In this document: positions 49,015 through 57,064 of the stretch, piece after piece
How positions within the stretch are numbered: position 1 is the first letter of the stretch
Layout: each line of letters starts with the position of its first letter
Position numbers and translations under genes: made by a program
Notes under the pieces: generated by a model
Database searches by the model: none
What the model saw: the letters and a program-made list of their open reading frames with translations, nothing else
Told to the model about the DNA's origin: nothing
NCBI GenBank assembly: GCA_035536185.1
Contig: DATLOM010000021.1
Coordinates: forward strand, 1-64,000
Origin: GCA-2861595 sp035536185
Lineage (GTDB): Bacteria; Actinomycetota; Acidimicrobiia; Acidimicrobiales; GCA-2861595
DNA: 64,000 bases
Direction: 5' to 3'

Positions 49015-51414
49015 ATGTTCTTCGTCTGGAGGGCCAACCGATCACGCAGTCGAGGCGCCCTGCTGGTGGTCGTCGTCCTGCTCGGCCTGGTCGGCGGGGT
49101 CGCCATCGCGTCGGTGGCCGGAGCCCGCCGCACCGCGTCGACCTTCGATGCCTATCAGGGCGACATCCGTTTCAGCCACGTCGCCGTCAACACCTTCATC
49201 CCCGACCTGGAGCGGGTCGAGGCCATCGCCGCCCTGCCCGGCGTGGAGAGCAGCGCCACCTACCTCGGGCTGAGCGCCTTCCCCCTGCTCGACGGCGAGG
49301 TCGTGGAGGACTTCCGTTACACGGGCGTGTTCGGCAGCCTCGACGGCCGTTTCTTCACCCAGGATCGGGCCACCGTCGTCGATGGCCGGCTCCCCCGGCT
49401 CGACGCCACCGACGAGATCGCCTTCACTCCGGTACAGGCCCGCTTCATGAAGGCCGTGGTCGGGGAGACGGTCACCTACCTCTACAGGGACAACGAGACG
49501 CAGGAGGAGCTGGCTCGCACGCAATACGAGGTCGTCGGCATCGTCCGGCTCCCTCCCGTGCTGGTCGACGAGTACGACATCATCGAGGGGGCGATCCTGC
49601 CGCCGGCCGCCACCAGGGAGCGGCTCGACGCCTTCTATTACGCGTGGCAGGGCATCCGTCTCACCGACGGATTGGACGGGATCGGGCCCTTCCTCCGGCA
49701 ACTCGAAACCGACCCTGTCGTGTCGCAGCTGCCTGCGGTGGTCCAGCGGAACGACGAGACGCGGGCCAAGGTGCAGCGTGCGGTGCGGCCCCAGGCCATG
49801 GCCCTGGGGTTGTTCGGCGTGACCGCGGCCCTGGCCGCCATCGCCCTCGCGGCCCAGGCTGCGGCCCGGATCGTCAATCGCTGGTCGGCCGACGCCGCCG
49901 TCTTCCGGGCGCTGGGCCTGACCCGCCGGCAGGTCACGGTCGCTGCCGCCGCTGATGCCGCCATTGCCGTGATGGGTGGCCTTGCCGTGGCGTTCGCGGT
50001 CGCGGTGGCGCTCTCACCAATTGCCCCGGTCGGGGCGGTGCGGGCGTTGGCGCCCGACACGGGTGTTCACGTCGATGGGGCTGCGCTCCCGCTGGGTCTG
50101 CTCGTGCTCGGGGTGCCGCTCCTCGCGATGTGCCTGTGGTTCGGCCGGCGTCTCACCGCTACGAACCACCGGCCCCCGCCGCAACGGCCCCCGTCGGTCG
50201 TGTCCGCCGCTGCTCGTACGAACATGCCGCTGCCGGTCTTCGTCGGCATGAGCCTCGCCTCGCCCGCAGGCCGCGGGCGGGACAACGTGCCGGTCCGGGC
50301 CACGATGGTCGGCACGACGGTGGCCATGGCTGCCACCGTGGCCGCCCTCGTGTTCGCCGCCAGCCTCGGCGACGTGGTCTCTCATCCCCGACGCTACGGC
50401 TGGAACTGGGACCAGCTGCTCCTCGAGGAAGCCGGGTACGGCTCGTTCGCTCCGCCGGTGGTGACCAAGTTGATCGAATCCGAGGAGGACGTCACCGGCT
50501 GGTCGTTGCTGGCCTTCGACCAGATGAGCGTCGACGGCGTGACCGTACCCGCTATCGGGCTGGACCGCCGGGCCGGCGCCGTCGAGCCACCTACCGTCTC
50601 CGGCCGCCCCCTCGGCGGCCCTGGAGAGATCGCTCTGGGGGTGACCACCCTCTCGCGCATCGGCAAGAAGGTGGGCGACAGGGTGAAGGTGGTCGGCAGC
50701 GAGCGGGCCGAGGAGCTCGATGTCGTGGGCGCGGTCACCTTCCCGGCGATCGGAGTGGGCGGCGCCGACCACACGTCGCTCGGGCGGGGGGCGCTCGTCA
50801 CCTTCGACGCCCTCAGTCGGCTGAAGACACCCGGTGTCGAGTGCATGGAAACCCAGGAGGCCACCTGCCCGAGCGCCATCGCCTTCGACGTGGCGCCGGG
50901 GGCGGACGGCGACGCAGTGGCCGAACGCATCGCCACGGCGGCGTCCGGCGACACGCCAGGCACCACCTACGCGCAACCGCTGACGCGGCCGGCGGACATC
51001 CGCAACTACGAGGAGATGAGCACGGTTCCGGTCGCCCTGGCGTCGCTCCTCGGCGGGGCGGCGATCGTGGCGCTCATCGTGACGACCCTGGCATCGGTGC
51101 GGGCGCGGCGGCGCGAGCTGGGGATCCTCAAGGCACTCGGCGCTACAGGAGGACTGCTCAGGATGTCGGTCGCCGCCCAGGCGGTGACCATCGCCGCCGG
51201 CGCCTGCATCGTCGGCGTACCGGTCGGGATCGCGGCAGGACGGGTTTCGTGGATCCGGTTCGCCGAGGTCGTCGGGGTGGTCCCCGTTCCTTCCATCCCG
51301 CTATCCACGGCGGCGGTGGCCGTTCTCGCCGTGGCGGGCGGCGCGCTCCTGTCCGTGGTGCCGGCAACGCTGGCCGCTCGCACCACAGCCGCTCACCAGC
51401 TGCGATCCGAATGA
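49015..51414 (+). CDS. FtsX/MacB-type ABC permease, second of pair
   Basis: This 799-residue paralogue of the preceding gene has the same arrangement. A helix at about 14-32 precedes AGARRTASTFDAYQGD, then come an external domain, three helices, a second N-type helix (about 425-445), a second external domain and three C-terminal helices. The shared segments R-R-Y-G-W-N-W-D and L-Y-G-W-N-W-D mark equal positions in both genes. The pair probably forms a heterodimer. The start is 16 nt after the first permease stop. Confidence 0.87.
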   Translation: MFFVWRANRSRSRGALLVVVVLLGLVGGVAIASVAGARRTASTFDAYQGDIRFSHVAVNTFIPDLERVEAIAALPGVESSATYLGLSAFPLLDGEVVEDFRYTGVFGSLDGRFFTQDRATVVDGRLPRLDATDEIAFTPVQARFMKAVVGETVTYLYRDNETQEELARTQYEVVGIVRLPPVLVDEYDIIEGAILPPAATRERLDAFYYAWQGIRLTDGLDGIGPFLRQLETDPVVSQLPAVVQRNDETRAKVQRAVRPQAMALGLFGVTAALAAIALAAQAAARIVNRWSADAAVFRALGLTRRQVTVAAAADAAIAVMGGLAVAFAVAVALSPIAPVGAVRALAPDTGVHVDGAALPLGLLVLGVPLLAMCLWFGRRLTATNHRPPPQRPPSVVSAAARTNMPLPVFVGMSLASPAGRGRDNVPVRATMVGTTVAMAATVAALVFAASLGDVVSHPRRYGWNWDQLLLEEAGYGSFAPPVVTKLIESEEDVTGWSLLAFDQMSVDGVTVPAIGLDRRAGAVEPPTVSGRPLGGPGEIALGVTTLSRIGKKVGDRVKVVGSERAEELDVVGAVTFPAIGVGGADHTSLGRGALVTFDALSRLKTPGVECMETQEATCPSAIAFDVAPGADGDAVAERIATAASGDTPGTTYAQPLTRPADIRNYEEMSTVPVALASLLGGAAIVALIVTTLASVRARRRELGILKALGATGGLLRMSVAAQAVTIAAGACIVGVPVGIAAGRVSWIRFAEVVGVVPVPSIPLSTAAVAVLAVAGGALLSVVPATLAARTTAAHQLRSE

Positions 51415-51450
51415 GCCAGCCGCAGTCGGGCGCACGGGTACCGTGCAGGC

Positions 51451-51639
51451 GTGGCCGGGAACAGCATGCTCAAACGACAGGTGTCGCTCGGCGTCGTCGT
51501 ATGGATAGTGATCGGGGTCATCGTGGCCGCCCGCGAGAACTTTCTCGACGATCTGGGGTCGCTGTCGAACGTGCTGTCGGCGATCCTCGCCGTGGCCGTG
51601 TGGCCGCTAGTCGCCCTCGATGTCCACTTCGGTATCTGA
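51451..51639 (+). CDS. Small two-helix membrane protein
   Basis: This 62-residue protein has two hydrophobic segments: about 13-28 (LGVVVWIVIGVIVAAR) and about 41-56 (AILAVAVWPLVALDVHF). A short charged loop with ENFLDDLG separates them. A TACCGT box ends exactly 6 nt before the GTG, implying its own leaderless transcript. The stop overlaps the acetyltransferase start by 20 nt. Function unknown. Confidence 0.6.
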   Translation: MAGNSMLKRQVSLGVVVWIVIGVIVAARENFLDDLGSLSNVLSAILAVAVWPLVALDVHFGI

Positions 51640-52207
51640 CGTCCCAGTCGGATTGGTGGACCTTCGCTTCCGTCCACTTACGCGGGATGACTTCGGCTTG
51701 TTGTCGACGTGGCTATCGCGGCCGCACGTGGAGCCGTGGTGGCGGGAACCGTACGACTTGGCATCGGTCGAGGAGAGATACGGGCCGGCGGTAGACGGGC
51801 TCGAGCCCACCGAGGTCTTCGTGGTGGAGCAGGCAGGCCGGCCGATCGGGATGGTCCAGCGGTACCGGCTCGACGACGAACCCGAATGGCGGCGCGTCAT
51901 GGAGCCGACGGGCACGCCCCATGAGGCCGCCGGCATCGACTACCTCATCGGCGAGGAGGGCCTGATCGGCCGGGGCATCGGGACCGAGGTCATCGTTCGT
52001 TTCGTGGACGACACCTGGGCCAGGTACCCAGAGGTGCCGGCCATCGTGGTGAACGTGCAGCAGGACAATCGCCGCTCGTGGCGGGCCCTGGAGAAGGCCG
52101 GTTTCTCCCGGTGCTGGGCCGGCGAGCTCGACTCCGACGACCCCGGCGACCAGGGCCCCAGCTACGCCTACATCCTGAGCCGGCCGGCCGAGGAAGGCTG
52201 CGTCTAG
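51620..52207 (+). CDS. GNAT acetyltransferase, aminoglycoside 6'-N-acetyltransferase-like
   Basis: This 195-residue protein looks like the AAC(6')-Ib/IacC type. It has LRFRPLTRDDFGLLSTWLSRPHVEPWWREP at the start, IGMVQRYRLDD, IDYLIGEEGLIGRGIGTEVI as the acetyl-CoA loop, and VVNVQQDNRRSWRALEKAGF. It would acetylate an amine. The family includes aminoglycoside resistance enzymes as well as siderophore and housekeeping acyltransferases, so resistance cannot be claimed. The ATG at 51620 lies inside the preceding small gene. Confidence 0.83.
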   Translation: MSTSVSDVPVGLVDLRFRPLTRDDFGLLSTWLSRPHVEPWWREPYDLASVEERYGPAVDGLEPTEVFVVEQAGRPIGMVQRYRLDDEPEWRRVMEPTGTPHEAAGIDYLIGEEGLIGRGIGTEVIVRFVDDTWARYPEVPAIVVNVQQDNRRSWRALEKAGFSRCWAGELDSDDPGDQGPSYAYILSRPAEEGCV

Positions 52208-52232
52208 CGCAGCCCTACGGCAGAATGCACCG

Positions 52233-52885
52233 GTGGGAATGCGGGTCCTCGTCACGACGCCTGCGGGGCTCGGCCACGTCCATCCGATGGTGCCTCTGGC
52301 GCAGGCGATGGCGGCCCGGGGGCACGACGTGTTGTGGGGCCTGCCCGCCGCCGCCGTTGACCACGTCGAGCGGGTCGGGATTCGCGCCGTAGGCGCCCGT
52401 CCTGTCGAACCTGTCCGACCGGCCGATGTCCTACGCCTCTACCCCGAGCTGAACGATCTTCCTCCGGCCGACGTACCCGCGTCCTCGTCACCGTGGGCCC
52501 GGAGGCGGACCCGGCTTTGTTGGGGCCCCAGCCGGGCCACGTCCGCGTCGAGCGGTACGTGCCCCAGACCCAGGTGCTGCCGCACTGCGACGTCGTCATC
52601 TCCCACGGCGGTTCGGGAACAGCGCTGTCCACGCTCGCCCTCGGCTTGCCCCAGCTCTGCCTGCCCCAGGGGGCGGACCAGTTCCTCAACGCGGTGGCGA
52701 TCGCCTCGGCGGGAGCAGGCATCTCGTTGATGCCCGGCGAAGCAGGTGCCGGCACCGTGCGCGACGCGGTGTCCCGGCTCCTCGACGACTCGTCGATCCG
52801 CGACCGCGCCCGAGCCGTTAGCGCATCAATCGCGTCGATGCCGGCGCCCGAAGAAGTCGCCGAGGTGCTCGAGGAACTGGTCTGA
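52233..52885 (+). pseudogene. Remnant GT1/MGT-type glycosyltransferase (frameshift and internal deletion)
   Basis: The first 80 residues match the start of UDP-glycosyltransferase-like enzymes (VLVTTPAGLGHVHPMVPLAQAMAARGHDVLW). The last 130, in the +2 frame from about 52480, match their end (LPHCDVVISHGGSGTALSTLALGLPQLCLPQGADQFLNA). About 150 residues that should lie between are missing, and the frames no longer join (crossover near 52470-52490). The total is about half the normal 400 residues. A CAGAAT box 6 nt before the GTG suggests the promoter survives. Confidence 0.78.
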
Positions 52886-52907
52886 CGGCACACAGGGCTT
52901 CGATCGG

Positions 52908-52990
52908 CGGAGGGAGTGGGATTTGAACCCACGGGACTCTCGTCCAAAGCTTTTCAAGAGCTTCGCATTCGGCCGCTCTGCCATCCCTCC
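52908..52990 (-). tRNA. tRNA-Ser(UGA)
   Basis: Acceptor GGAGGGA pairs with TCCCTCC. Anticodon stem AAGCT/AGCTT encloses CTTGAAA with anticodon TGA. The variable arm GGACGAGAGTCC and T arm GTGGG-TTCAAAT-CCCAC complete the structure. CCA is not encoded. Confidence 0.95.
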
Positions 52991-53016
52991 TGGCCCACCA
53001 TGGTAGGCCCAGGACC

Positions 53017-53940
53017 TCAGTCGCCGATCTCGCTCCGCAGCTCGTCGATCCAGTCGGCCGCCGCCGCCCAGCCCGCCTCCATGTCACGACGAATGGCCGG
53101 ACCGTGCTCGCCGGCGGCTGGATAGGAGCCGAGGAACTTGATGCCGTCGAGCATGGAGTGCAGGTCCCGCAGGCAGTCGGCTACCACCTCGTCTGCGATA
53201 TGGCCCTCCAGGTCGATGATGAAGCAGTAGTTGCCCAGGCCGCGTTTGGTGGGCCTCGACTCCAGCTTGGTCAGGTTGATGTTGCGGGCCGAGAAGGGGC
53301 TGAGGATGGCGTGCAGGCTGCCGGGCCGGTCGGCCTGCTGGAAGCACACGATGCTCGTCTTGTCGTGCCCTGTGGGCGCAGGAACACCGCTGCGGGCCAC
53401 GAGGACGAAGCGGGTCGAGTTGTCGGGATGGTCCTCCACGTCGCGGGCGAGCACGTCGAGGCCGTAGAGCTTGGCGGCCAGAGCGGTGCCCAGAGCCGCG
53501 GTCCCGGCCGGGCGATCCGTGCCCACCGTCTGAACCGCGTCAGCCGTGGAGTTGGCCGCCACCACGTCCACCTGGGGCAGGTTGTTGTTGAGCCACCCTC
53601 TGCACTGTGCGGTGGCGTGTGGAAAGGACACGACCCGCTTGACATCAGCCAGCGCCGTACCCGGCGGCGCCAGCAGGTTCAACCGCACCGCCATCACGAC
53701 TTCCCGCTGTATCCGCAGCTCGGTGTCGAAGATCAGCGTGTCCAAGCTGGCGTTGACGGTGCCCTCGATCGAGTTCTCCAGGGCCACGAAACCCAGTTCA
53801 GATTCCCCGCCCTGCACGGCGTTGAGAACGTCGGGCATGGACTTCATGGGGACCAGGTGAGCCTCAGCCAGGTCGGGCTGGGTGAGGAGAGCCTCTTCGG
53901 TGAAGGTCCCGGGTGGGCCCAGGAAGGCGACACGTGCCAC
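53017..53940 (-). CDS. pheA: Prephenate dehydratase with ACT domain
   Basis: This 307-residue enzyme converts prephenate to phenylpyruvate in phenylalanine synthesis. The catalytic part (1-185) begins VAFLGPPGTFTEEAL and includes ALENSIEGTVNASLDTL and the active-site NSTRFVLV. The C-terminal ACT domain (about 198-275, with GSLHAILSPFSARNINLTKLESRP) carries the ESRP motif for allosteric Phe binding. The protein is monofunctional, without chorismate mutase. A TATCGT box 8 nt before the GTG suggests leaderless expression. It is divergent from larB with a gap of 22 nt. Confidence 0.95.
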   Translation of the reverse strand: MARVAFLGPPGTFTEEALLTQPDLAEAHLVPMKSMPDVLNAVQGGESELGFVALENSIEGTVNASLDTLIFDTELRIQREVVMAVRLNLLAPPGTALADVKRVVSFPHATAQCRGWLNNNLPQVDVVAANSTADAVQTVGTDRPAGTAALGTALAAKLYGLDVLARDVEDHPDNSTRFVLVARSGVPAPTGHDKTSIVCFQQADRPGSLHAILSPFSARNINLTKLESRPTKRGLGNYCFIIDLEGHIADEVVADCLRDLHSMLDGIKFLGSYPAAGEHGPAIRRDMEAGWAAAADWIDELRSEIGD

Positions 53941-53962
53941 AAAGGTGCACGATAGTTAGGGC

Positions 53963-54700
53963 ATGGACGAGGCGACCCTGAGACAGCTGCTGGACGACGT
54001 GCGCTCCGGCACGCTGGCGCCCGACGACGCCGTCCACCGGTTGCGCCGGCTGCCCTTCGCCGACCTCGGCTTCGCCCGCGTCGACCACCACCGCGTTCTG
54101 CGCCAGGGCTGGCCCGAGGCCGTCTACGGTCCGGGCAAGACGGCCCGGCAGTGCGCCGACATAGTGCGCGAGCTCCTGTCCGGCGAGGGAGGCGGTCCGG
54201 TGGTGCTCACCCGGGCCAACGCGTCCCAGGTCACCGCGGCACTCGCATTCAATCGCGGCGGAACCGTGTCGGGCACCACGGTCGTCTGGCGGCCCGCTCC
54301 GGAACGCCCTGGACGGATCCTGATAGTCACAGCCGGCACGGCCGACGGCCCCGTCGCCGAGGAGTGCACAACGACCCTTGCCGCCTACGGGTTCCGCCCC
54401 GAGCTGCTGGCCGACTGCGGCGTGGCCGGAGTCCACCGCCTCCTGGCCACCTTCGACGATCTCGCCGCCGCCGATGCAGTCGTGGTCGTGGCCGGCATGG
54501 AGGGCGCCCTGCCCACTGTGGTCGGGGGGCTCACGTCCTGCCCGGTGGTGGCCGTTCCCACCAGCGCCGGGTACGGCGCCGCCTTCGACGGGATCACCGC
54601 GCTCCTCGGCATGCTCTCCTCGTGCGCCGCCGGCATCACCGTCGTCGGCATCGACAACGGCTTCGGCGCCGCCTCCGCCGTGGCCCGCCTCCTGCGATGA
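53963..54700 (+). CDS. larB: LarB, nickel-pincer cofactor biosynthesis carboxylase
   Basis: LarB carboxylates and hydrolyses nicotinic acid adenine dinucleotide to give the dicarboxylated precursor of the nickel-pincer nucleotide. This 245-residue protein has the AIR-carboxylase-like core: ILIVTAGTADGPVAEEC, FRPELLADCGVAGVHRLLATFDDL, VVVVAGMEGALPTVVGGL, and VPTSAGYGAAFDGITALLGML. A GATAGT box ends 6 nt before the ATG. LarC follows 19 nt later. LarE and lactate racemase are not in the window. Confidence 0.93.
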   Translation: MDEATLRQLLDDVRSGTLAPDDAVHRLRRLPFADLGFARVDHHRVLRQGWPEAVYGPGKTARQCADIVRELLSGEGGGPVVLTRANASQVTAALAFNRGGTVSGTTVVWRPAPERPGRILIVTAGTADGPVAEECTTTLAAYGFRPELLADCGVAGVHRLLATFDDLAAADAVVVVAGMEGALPTVVGGLTSCPVVAVPTSAGYGAAFDGITALLGMLSSCAAGITVVGIDNGFGAASAVARLLR

Positions 54701-54719
54701 CCTCGCCGGCGGTGCCCTG

Positions 54720-55931
54720 ATGGTCCTCGCCTGGTTCCACTGCTTCGCCGGCATCGCCGGCGACATGGCCCTCGGCAGCCTCGTCGACGCCGGCGCCGGT
54801 CTCGACGAGGTCGTCGGCCTGCTCGAGCGGCTTCCCGTCACCGGGTGGACGCTCGAGGCTCAAGGCGTGCAGCGGGGGGGCATCGCCGCCACCCGCATCC
54901 GGGTAGGCGCCGCGGACGACGGCATCGTGCGCACCCACGCCCACATCCAGGGTGTCATCGAGGAGGCGCGCCTGCCCGACCGCGTTCGGGAACGGGCCCT
55001 GGCCACGTTCGCCGCTCTGGCCGACGTGGAGGGTCGCCTCCACCGCCGCCACCCCTCCCAGGTCCACTTCCACGAGGTGGGCGGCATCGACGCCATCGTC
55101 GACATCGTCGGCACCTGCGCCGCCCTGGAGATCCTGGAGGTGGACGAGGTGCGCGCCAGTCCGGTGGCCACGGGGACGGGCATGATCCGCAGTGCCCACG
55201 GCGCCCTGCCCAACCCCGCCCCGGCCGTGGTGGCCCTGCTCCAGGGGGCGCCCACCTACGGCCGGGACCTCAACGTGGAGCTCACCACTCCGACCGGCGC
55301 GGCGCTGCTGGCCGCCCTCGTCACCACCTACGGCCCCCTGCCCGCCATGACCATCGAGCGCAGCGGCTTCGGCGCCGGTTCCAGGGACCTCGACACCCTG
55401 CCCAACCTCACCCAGGTGGTGCTGGGCACGCCCACCGCCGGCGCCGGCGCAGAGCCGGGGCAGCCCGTCATCCTGCTGGAGGCGAACGTGGACGACGCCA
55501 GCGGTGAGACCCTCGCCCACGCCGTGAGCGCCCTTCTCGCCGCCGGCGCCCACGACGCCTGGGTCACGCCGATCGTCATGAAGAAGGGCCGCCCCGCTTA
55601 CACCGTCGGGGCCCTCGCCGATCCCGCGCTGGCGGCCCAGGTCGCCCAGGTGCTCCGGGCCGAGACCGGCTCCCTCGGCGTCCGCGGGTCCACCCTGGAA
55701 CGCTGGCCGGCGGCGCGCACCGAGGCCGAGGTCGACGTCAACGGCGTACCCGTGCGGGTCAAGGTCAGCGCCGGCCGGATCAAGGTCGAACACGACGACG
55801 CCGCCCGCGCCGCCCGCCGCAGCGGCCGCCCCCTCCGGGAGGTGGTGTCGCGGGCGGAGTCCGAGTTCCACCGCCTCCACCCGGGCCCTCCAGTCGGCTC
55901 CGGCGGCGGCCAGGGCGACGAAGCGGGATGA
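54720..55931 (+). CDS. larC: LarC, nickel insertion protein for the pincer cofactor
   Basis: LarC is the CTP-dependent cyclometallase that inserts nickel into the pincer nucleotide. This 403-residue protein begins WFHCFAGIAGDMALGSLVDAG and contains HFHEVGGIDAIVDIVGTCAAL, TPTGAALLAALVTTYG, EANVDDASGETLAHAVSALLAAGAHDAWVTPIVMKKGRPAYTVGAL. All are family hallmarks. It is a single uninterrupted frame, unlike some species where larC is split by a programmed frameshift. The ATG was taken at 54720, where the conserved N-terminus begins. Confidence 0.93.
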   Translation: MVLAWFHCFAGIAGDMALGSLVDAGAGLDEVVGLLERLPVTGWTLEAQGVQRGGIAATRIRVGAADDGIVRTHAHIQGVIEEARLPDRVRERALATFAALADVEGRLHRRHPSQVHFHEVGGIDAIVDIVGTCAALEILEVDEVRASPVATGTGMIRSAHGALPNPAPAVVALLQGAPTYGRDLNVELTTPTGAALLAALVTTYGPLPAMTIERSGFGAGSRDLDTLPNLTQVVLGTPTAGAGAEPGQPVILLEANVDDASGETLAHAVSALLAAGAHDAWVTPIVMKKGRPAYTVGALADPALAAQVAQVLRAETGSLGVRGSTLERWPAARTEAEVDVNGVPVRVKVSAGRIKVEHDDAARAARRSGRPLREVVSRAESEFHRLHPGPPVGSGGGQGDEAG

Positions 55932-55950
55932 CTCGGGTCAGTGCAGCCGC

Positions 55951-56949
55951 TCAGCCCCGCACGAGCACCGACATCGCCCGCTCGTTGTCGGCCACACCAC
56001 CCTCGCCCCTGACCGGCCCGACCACGACGGTGAGCGTCGACGGTCCCCCGAGCACCGGCTTCAGGCCACCGACGGCGACAGCCCGGCGCTGGCCGGGCAC
56101 CAGGTCCACGAACTCCCGCGCGGTGTCGACCTCACCCGCCGGGCCGGTCAGGGTCACCACCACCGGCACACCGGACTCCGGAGCGTTGCCGATGTTGGCC
56201 ACCACCACCTCTACGCGCAGGGCCCTGACCAGCGGGAGCACCACGCTGCCGGCGTCGCTCCCCACCGGCTTCGGATCGGTGGCGAAGGTGAGGAGGCCCA
56301 CATCATGGACGGGGGTGGCGATGGCACTGGCCCGAAGGGCGGAGACGAAGGCCACCATGGCCGGCCGGTCCCAATCGGCGGGATCTGGGACCCACCTCGA
56401 CTCCGGCAGGACTCGAGAGGTGCCCCCCTCCCGGCCGACCAGCTCGACGAAGGTGCGGTACGTCTGGTCGGCGGCGACCATCTCCCGCCCCGCTCTTTCC
56501 AGGTCGTCGGCGGCACCCTCCGGAGCACCTTCGCCGAGGGCGGTACCCAAGGCATCGTCCATGGTGGCCGAGGCGCGGGACCGCAGCACCATGGTCGACA
56601 CCAGAAGGCTGTGGTTGGTCCTGAGGTCCGGCGGAGGGTCGAGCCGGCGCACCGCGGCCAGCACCACGGCGGCGTCCCTCCGGACCCGCTCCATCTTGCG
56701 GCGGATCCCGTTGCGGCCCAGCTGCGTGGCCTCCGACCGCACCTGGGTGACGTCGGCGCCCTGCAGGGTCGAGCGCTCCACGTGGGGCCGGAGCTGGTCG
56801 ACGTAGGCCAGCCGGGCCAGACGCTTCGACGGGCTCTTCGAGCTCGACGAATAGCCGGCGTTGACCAGCAGTGCCACAACCGAGAGGACCAGTCCCACGA
56901 GCACGAAGCGCGACCTGCGGCGGCGTCGACGGCGGGGGGCGAAGGCCAT
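55951..56949 (-). CDS. Membrane-anchored extracytoplasmic protein, unknown function
   Basis: This 332-residue protein has an Arg-rich N-terminus (six or more Arg) and one hydrophobic helix (about 14-33), so the bulk is outside the membrane. Residues 45-180 are helical. The last 110 residues (LRVEVVVANIGNAPESGVPVVVTLTGPAGEV and TLTVVVGPVRGEGGVADNE) look like a CARDB-type beta sandwich. A TAGCGT box 9 nt upstream of the ATG is a possible promoter. It converges on larC with a 19-nt gap. No family is recognised. Confidence 0.7.
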   Translation of the reverse strand: MAFAPRRRRRRRSRFVLVGLVLSVVALLVNAGYSSSSKSPSKRLARLAYVDQLRPHVERSTLQGADVTQVRSEATQLGRNGIRRKMERVRRDAAVVLAAVRRLDPPPDLRTNHSLLVSTMVLRSRASATMDDALGTALGEGAPEGAADDLERAGREMVAADQTYRTFVELVGREGGTSRVLPESRWVPDPADWDRPAMVAFVSALRASAIATPVHDVGLLTFATDPKPVGSDAGSVVLPLVRALRVEVVVANIGNAPESGVPVVVTLTGPAGEVDTAREFVDLVPGQRRAVAVGGLKPVLGGPSTLTVVVGPVRGEGGVADNERAMSVLVRG

Positions 56950-57064
56950 CGCAAGGCCACGCTAGCGACCGTCGCCGCACATGGTCCCCGGGGACTCATG
57001 GAGGTGATGGCTCCACCGGACCGGCTGGACCGTCACGTAGTCTCGTCCGAAGGAGGTGGCTGGC

